From contig NZ_CAIWTY010000049.1 of assembly GCF_903915725.1 (NCBI RefSeq), positions 1 to 56,716 on the forward strand: a stretch of 56,716 nt of DNA. The letters run 5' to 3'. Source of the stretch: an uncultured Rhodopila sp. Its GTDB lineage: Bacteria > Pseudomonadota > Alphaproteobacteria > Acetobacterales > Acetobacteraceae. Shown here in pieces: positions 54,101 to 56,716 of the stretch (position 1 is the first letter of the stretch; each line of letters opens with the position of its first letter). The notes under the pieces were generated by a model. It saw nothing but the letters and a program-made list of their open reading frames with translations. It was not told the origin of the DNA and did no database searches. A program made the position numbers and the translations under genes.

Positions 54101-56716
54101 CGGTGCCGGCCACGCTGACACTGCGCAGCAAGCCGATCACGTCGGTATCCGTGGTCAACTGCGCGGCCGTCGCTGCGACCGTTCCGTCGGTACTCGTAAT
54201 GCTGGAGATCTTGCCGTGGATCGTCTGCAGCGCGTCGAGCTCGGCGGCAATGCCCGCGGCGGTGTCGCTGACCGCGATCGTGCCCGAGACGTTGCTCAGC
54301 GCGACGATCGTCACCGCCTGTTCGGCGGTGGCCGTGCCTGACAAGGTGACATCGGCGAGCAGGGCGATCACACCGGTATCGCCAATCAGCGCCGCGGCGG
54401 TCGCCGCGACGGTGCCGTCAATGCTCGTGATGCTGGCGATCTTGTCGCGGACCGCTTGCAGCGCGTCGAGTTCGGCGGCGATGCCGGCGGCGGTATCGCT
54501 GACCGCGATCGTGCCGGAGAGGTTGCCGAGAGCCGCGATTGTTACCGCCTGCGCGGCCGTGGCGGTGCCGGCAAGAGCCACGTTGGCGAGCAGGGCGATC
54601 ACGGCGGTATCGCCGGTCAGCTCCGCGGCGGTTGCCGCGACCGTTCCGTCGGTGCTCGTAATGCCGGCGATCTTGTGGTGGACCGATTGCAGCGCGTCGA
54701 GTTCGGCGGCGATACCGGCGGCCGTGTCGCTGACGGCGATGCTGCCCGAGAGGTTTGCCAGGGTTGCGATCGTCACGGCCTGGGCGGCCGTAGCGGCCCC
54801 GGTCAGGCTGAACCGGTTCAGCAGGCCGATCGCCGCGGCATCCGGCGTCAACTGCGCCGCGGTCACGGCCACGGCGCTGTCGGTGCTGGTGATGCCGGCG
54901 ATCTTGCCGTGAACGGTTTGCAGCGCGTCCAGTTCGGCCTCGATGCCGGCGGCGGTGTCGCTGACCGCGATCGTGCCGGAGAAGTTGCTCAGCGCGGCAA
55001 TCGTCACGGCCTGTTCGGCGGTGGCGGTGCCGGCGAGCGTGACGCCGGCGATCAGGCCGATCACGCCGGTATCCGTGGTTAGCTGCGCGGCGGTCGCCGC
55101 TACGGTGCCGTCGGTGCTGGTGATGCTGGTGATTCTGCCGTTGACGGCTTGCAGCGCGTCGAGTTCGGCGGCGATGCTCGCCGCCGTGTCGCTGACCGCG
55201 ATCGTGCCGGAGAAGTTGCTCAGCGCCGCAATCGTCAGGGCCTGCGCCGCTGTGGCGGAGCCGGCGAGCGTGACGCTGCTCAGCAAGCCGATAACATCGG
55301 TATCGGTCGTCAGTTGCGCCGCCGTCGCCGCGACCGTTCCGCCGGTGGCGGCGACGTTGGCGATCTTGCCGTAGACGGCTTGCAGTGCGTCGAGTTCGGC
55401 GGCGATGCCGGCCGCGGTGTCGCTGACCGCAATGGTGCCCGAGAGGTTGCTCAGCGCGGCAATCGTCACCGCCTGCGTGGCGGTAGCGGTGCCGGAGAGC
55501 GTGACTTGCGCCAGCAGGGCGATCACGGCGGTATCGCCGGTCAGCTCCGCGGCGGTCGCCGCGACGGTTCCGCCGGTGGCGGTTATGCTGCCGATCTTGG
55601 CGTGGACCGCTTGCAGCGCGTCCAGCTTGTTGGCGATGGCCGCCGACGTGTCGCTGACCGCGATGGGGCCGGAGAGGTTTGCCAGAGTTGCGATCGTCAC
55701 GGCTTGGGCGGCGGTCGCGGTGCCGGACAGGCTGAACTGGTTCAGCAGTCCGATCGCCGCAGCGTCGGAGGTCAACTGAGCCGCGGTTACCGCCACCGCT
55801 CCGTCTGTCGCGGTGATGCTGACGATCTTGCCATGGATGGCCTGCAGCGCATCCAGTTCGCTGGCGATGCCGGCGCGGCTATCGCTGATCGCGATGGTGG
55901 CGGAGAGATAACTGCCCAGTCCGGCGGCGATGGTCACCGCCTGCGCGGCGGTGGCGCTGCCGGTGAGGCTGACGCTGGCCAGCTTGGTGCCCAAAGCTTG
56001 CAGCCCGGCGAGGCTGGTGACGACGTTGGCGGCGGTGTCGGCAACCGCCAGGCCCGCCGTCAGATGGGCGGTGATGCCGGCGCCGAGCGCCACCGCCTGC
56101 GCCGCGGTCAAGCTGCCCGCGGTGACGGTGAGGCTATAGGACGCGGTGGTGATCTTACCGAGCGCGCCGGCATCGGCGGCCAGCTGCGCGGCGGTCAGCG
56201 ACAGCACCGGGCCGGTGCCGGTCAACGCGATGGACGCCAGCTTGCCCGCGGCGGTCAGCGTTTGCAGGCCATTGAGGCTGGCGGCGACGTTGGCGGCTGT
56301 GTCGGAGACGGCGAAGCCGGCGGTCAGTTTACCCGTCAGGGTGGCGTTGGCGCCAGCCGCCTGCGCCGCGGTGGCGGTGCCGGACAGGGTGATGCCGAAG
56401 CTGCCGCCGATTTTCAGCAGCACGGGCGCATCGGCGATAAGCTGCACCGCGGTCAGCGACAGCACCGGCGAACTGTTGGTCAGGGCGATCGACGAGATGG
56501 CTGCGGCGGCGGCCTGGAGCGCGGTCAGATTGGCCACAACGTTGGCCGAAGTGTCGGAGACGGCGAGCGTGGCGGTGATATGCGACAGCACGGTCGTGGC
56601 GAGTGCGGCGGCCTGCGCCGCGGTCAGGGTGCCGGACGAGATCGCCAGGGTATAGGCCGAGGCGATCTTGCCGAGCGCGCCGGCATCGGCGGCCAGCTGC
56701 GCGGCGGTCAGCGTCA
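45141..56716 (-). CDS. Giant repeat protein, probably type I secreted or surface adhesin, N terminus beyond the window
   Basis: The frame is open from the window end to TAG at 45141, giving at least 3,858 codons. Forty-two copies (my count) of a 77-residue, 231-bp unit run from about 55,850 to 46,150, built around SGTIAVSDTAAGIAAELDAL and TAAQLTTDTDVIGLL. Two unit classes occur. More degenerate units precede the array, and about 300 C-terminal residues follow, including VEDTLGGGVEVISGFQFGTDTLKL, like RTX-type secretion ends. Cysteine is absent in the part read. The family resembles large surface proteins of alphaproteobacteria. Adhesion or biofilm is the likely role but is inference. Apparent antisense frames over it are compositional shadows. 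Confidence 0.85.
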   Translation of the reverse strand, partial: TLTAAQLAADAGALGKIASAYTLAISSGTLTAAQAAALATTVLSHITATLAVSDTSANVVANLTALQAAAAAISSIALTNSSPVLSLTAVQLIADAPVLLKIGGSFGITLSGTATAAQAAGANATLTGKLTAGFAVSDTAANVAASLNGLQTLTAAGKLASIALTGTGPVLSLTAAQLAADAGALGKITTASYSLTVTAGSLTAAQAVALGAGITAHLTAGLAVADTAANVVTSLAGLQALGTKLASVSLTGSATAAQAVTIAAGLGSYLSATIAISDSRAGIASELDALQAIHGKIVSITATDGAVAVTAAQLTSDAAAIGLLNQFSLSGTATAAQAVTIATLANLSGPIAVSDTSAAIANKLDALQAVHAKIGSITATGGTVAATAAELTGDTAVIALLAQVTLSGTATATQAVTIAALSNLSGTIAVSDTAAGIAAELDALQAVYGKIANVAATGGTVAATAAQLTTDTDVIGLLSSVTLAGSATAAQALTIAALSNFSGTIAVSDTAASIAAELDALQAVNGRITSITSTDGTVAATAAQLTTDTGVIGLIAGVTLAGTATAEQAVTIAALSNFSGTIAVSDTAAGIEAELDALQTVHGKIAGITSTDSAVAVTAAQLTPDAAAIGLLNRFSLTGAATAAQAVTIATLANLSGSIAVSDTAAGIAAELDALQSVHHKIAGITSTDGTVAATAAELTGDTAVIALLANVALAGTATAAQAVTIAALGNLSGTIAVSDTAAGIAAELDALQAVRDKIASITSIDGTVAATAAALIGDTGVIALLADVTLSGTATAEQAVTIVALSNVSGTIAVSDTAAGIAAELDALQTIHGKISSITSTDGTVAATAAQLTTDTDVIGLLRSVSVAGTASAEQALVIAVLGNFSGTIAVSDSADGIAAELDALQAVHTKIASITATDAAVAATAAQFTSDAAAIGVLNQVSLSGTASAAQAVAIAALGNVSGTIAVSDTAADIASELDALQAVHGEIASITATDSPVAVTAAQLASDAAAIGLLNRFSLSGPATADQALAIAALGNFSGTIAVSDTAAHIAAELDALQTIHATIVSITATDGTVAATAAQLTTDTDVIGLLDSVNLSGAATAEQAVTIALLGNLSGTIAVSDTAAGIAAKLDALQAVHGKIAGITATDTPVAVTVAQLTSDAAAIGLLNHFSLSGTATAAQAATIAALGNVSGTIAVSDTAAGIASELDALQAVHGKIAGITSTDGSVAATATQLTTDTDVIGLLGSVSLAGAATAEQAVAIAALGNFSGTIMVSDTAAGIAGELDALQGVHAKIASITATDAAVAATAAQFTTDAAAIGLLNQVSLSGTASAAQAVAIAALGNVSGSIAVSDTAAGIAAELDALQAAHGEIASITATDAAVAVTVAQLSSDAAAIGLLNRFSLSGTATATQAVAIAALGNVSGTIAVSDTAAGIAGELDALQTVHAKIASMTATGGTVTATAAQLTTDTDVIGLLDSVTLTGTATVAQAVTIAVLSNLSGTIAVSDTAAGIAAELGALQTVHGKIASITATDAPVAVTAAQLTPDAAAIGLLNHFSLSGTATAAQAVSIAAMSNVSGTIAVSDTAAGIAGELDSLQAVHGQIAGITSTNGSVAATAAQLTADTGVISLMDSVSLSGTATAAQAVTIAALSNLSGTIAVSDTAANIEGALDALQAVHSKLAGITASDAVVAVTAAQFTSHPAPIGLLNLFSLSGTATAAQAVAIAARSNLSGTIAVRDTAAGIAGALDALQAVHAKIGSITATAGTVAATAAQLTGDTDVIALLAQVTLSGTATAAQAVTIAALGNLSGTIAVSDTAAGIAGELDLLQAVHGKVASMTVTSGTVAATAAQLTTNTDVIGMLDSVTLSGSATAGQAVTIAALGNFSGTIAVSDTAAGIASELDALQTVHGKISGIASTDGSVAANATQLTTDTDVVGMLAGVTVSGTATAEQAVTIARLSNLSGTIAVSDTAAGIEGELDSLQSVHGKIAGITVSSGTVGASAAQWTGDTAVIALLARVTLSGTATAQQAVTIAALSNLSGSIAVSDTATGIASELDALQTVHGTIASITATGGTVAATAAQLTGDTDVIGLLDSVTLTGTASAGQAVTIAALSNVSGTIAVSDTAAGIAAELDSLQAVHGQIAGITATDAAVAVTAAQLTPDAAVIGLLNHFSLSGTATAAQAVTIAAFSNLSGSIAVSDTAAGIAGELDALQTIHGKIASITASGGTVTATAAQLTGDTDVIGMLAGVTLSGTATAEQAVTIAALSNLSGSVAVSDTAASIAGELDALQAVHGKIASITATGGTVAATAVRLTGDTDVIGMLAGVSLSGTATAEQAVTIAALGNFSGTIAVSDTAAGIASQLDALQAVHGRIASITVSSGTVAATASELTTDTDVIGLLGSVTLTGTATADQAVTIAGLSNLSGTIAVSDTTANIEGALDALQAVHGKLAGITGTDAVVAVTAAQFTSDPAPIGLLNLFSLSGTATAAQAVAIAALSNFSGTIAVSDTAAGIAGELDALQAVHGKIASITATGGMVAATAAQLTGDTDVVALLANVTLSGNATAEQAVTIAALSNLSGTIAVSDTAAGIEGELDQLQTVHPEIATITVTGGTVAATAAQLTTDTDVISLLASVTLSGNATAGQAVTIAALGNFSGTIAVSDTAAGIASELDALQAVHGTIASITATDATVVATATQLTTDADVIALLAAVALTGTATADQAVTIAALSNLSGAIAVSDTAAGIATDLDALQAVHAEIASITVTGGTVAATAGQLTTDTGVVALLARVTLSGSATAEQAVTIAALGNFSGTIAVSDTASDIASELDALQTVHGKITSITATDAPVAATAAQLTTDTDVIGLLARVTLSGTATAEQAVTIAALGNFSGSITVSDTGAGIASELDALQAIHGAIARITVTSGSVAATAAQLTTDTDVIGMLGSVILSGTATADQAVTIAALDNLSGRIAVSDTAAGISGELDALQAAYTRIASITATDTAVTVTADQFTSDSSAIGLLNRFSVSGTATAAQAGAIGAFSNLSGTIAVSDTATGIADELDALQAVHAEIASITATDATVAATAAQLTTDTNVIALLAGVTLSGSATAEQAVAIAALSNLSGTIAVSDTAAAIATELDALQAVHGTITSIAATGGTVAATAAQLTTDPDVIGLLDSVTLSGTATAEQAVTIAALSNFSGTIAVSDTAAGIAAELDALQAVHGTIASITATDATVAATAAQLTGDTAVVALLASVILTGTATAEQAVTIAALSNFSGTIAVSDTADGIAGELDALQAVHGTIASITATGGTVAATAAQLTTDTDVVALLARVTLSGTATAEQAVTIAALSNFSGTIAVSDTASGIASELDALQTVHGRITSITATDATVAATAAQLTTDTDVIGLLGSVSLSGPATAAQAVTIAALSNFSGTIAVSDTAAAIAGELDALQAIHGKIASITATSGTVAATAAQLTTDTDVISLLANVTLTGTATAAQAVTIAALGNLSGTIAVSDTTADIASELAALQAVHAKIASINVTDGPLTLTAAQAEIAGVAGTGGVLSKIAGGTYDVAGAAVADLGTLDGLTYAPAGITLADSASAIAADLALGNGSSAILGGLARITGITISDGPLTLTAAEAGQLMADGLSSIAGTIDVNGSGSSMMASLSALQTLATDGNLGTLTLASGPAAISVTAAQASQDGTAINDVMGATNANANAVLYIEGSSTEAGSAIDASQFTHITDIMLGTNSATMSFTNSAVSLTGTADTITLGATAATVEDTLGGGVEVISGFQFGTDTLKLALGGGTLSAADVTFNAESGIELYLAGDQSRGVILLTNVSASALTADHLFLAGSHAIIS

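Noticed and set aside
46150..55850. The 231-bp tandem repeats as noncoding satellite DNA
   Set aside because: The frame is continuous across all copies with conservative amino-acid changes, which fits a repeat protein.
45220..56655. Long plus-strand open frames (up to 528 codons) opposite the giant repeat gene
   Set aside because: They follow the 231-bp periodicity and high GC of the minus-strand gene, lack start signals and have low-complexity Ala/Val/Ser composition. They are antisense shadows.

Overview
The window is about 57 kb of GC-rich DNA from an alphaproteobacterium, most likely a purple photosynthetic member of the Acetobacteraceae (Rhodopila-like; the genus is a guess). The left third is the edge of a photosynthesis gene cluster: bchD (partial), bchO, crtI, crtB, crtC, crtD, crtE and crtF. 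Together they cover GGPP and phytoene formation, desaturation, 1,2-hydration, 3,4-desaturation and 1-O-methylation, the route to methoxylated acyclic carotenoids. Perfect TGT-N12-ACA sites (PpsR/CrtJ type) lie before crtI and between the divergent crtDC and crtEF operons.

Layout. 1-3765: bchD, bchO, a DUF3422 protein and a small membrane protein, tightly coupled. 4117-7235: crtI, crtB and two small membrane proteins. 7277-11770: arylamine N-acetyltransferase, an unknown protein, a tri-haem cytochrome c and a PsiE-like protein. 11833-16349: crtC, crtD, crtE, crtF. 16389-20134: two small stress-type membrane proteins, a RelE/HigB-like toxin with XRE antitoxin, folC and accD. 20415-28374: a LysR regulator and a catabolic operon (SDR, split transketolase, a 3-hydroxyisobutyrate-type dehydrogenase, TRAP transporter) whose dctP carries an in-frame stop codon. 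28572-32388: a small accessory island with a TIR/NB-ARC protein fused to a DnaB N-terminal domain, a VapBC pair and a HicAB pair. 32570-40354: an ABC importer, a D-aminoacylase-type amidohydrolase, MAPEG, rpoH, an RluA-family pseudouridine synthase and a small anchored protein. 40411-45026: tRNA-Glu(CTC) carrying a 4.5 kb integrated element bounded by 40-bp direct repeats. 45141-end: the C-terminal part of a giant secreted or surface protein with 42 repeats of 77 residues, its N terminus beyond the window.

Intergenic space carries two families of REP-like palindromes. A 30-bp unit resembling part of one family is tandemly repeated in frame inside bchD.

The most interesting objects are the TIR/NB-ARC/DnaB-N chimera, the crtC start (an AUA where an ATGA overlap would be expected), the in-frame repeat array in bchD, the nested inverted repeats inside the tRNA-Glu element, and the giant repeat protein with two unit classes. 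All functions are inferred from reading the sequence; no database search was possible.
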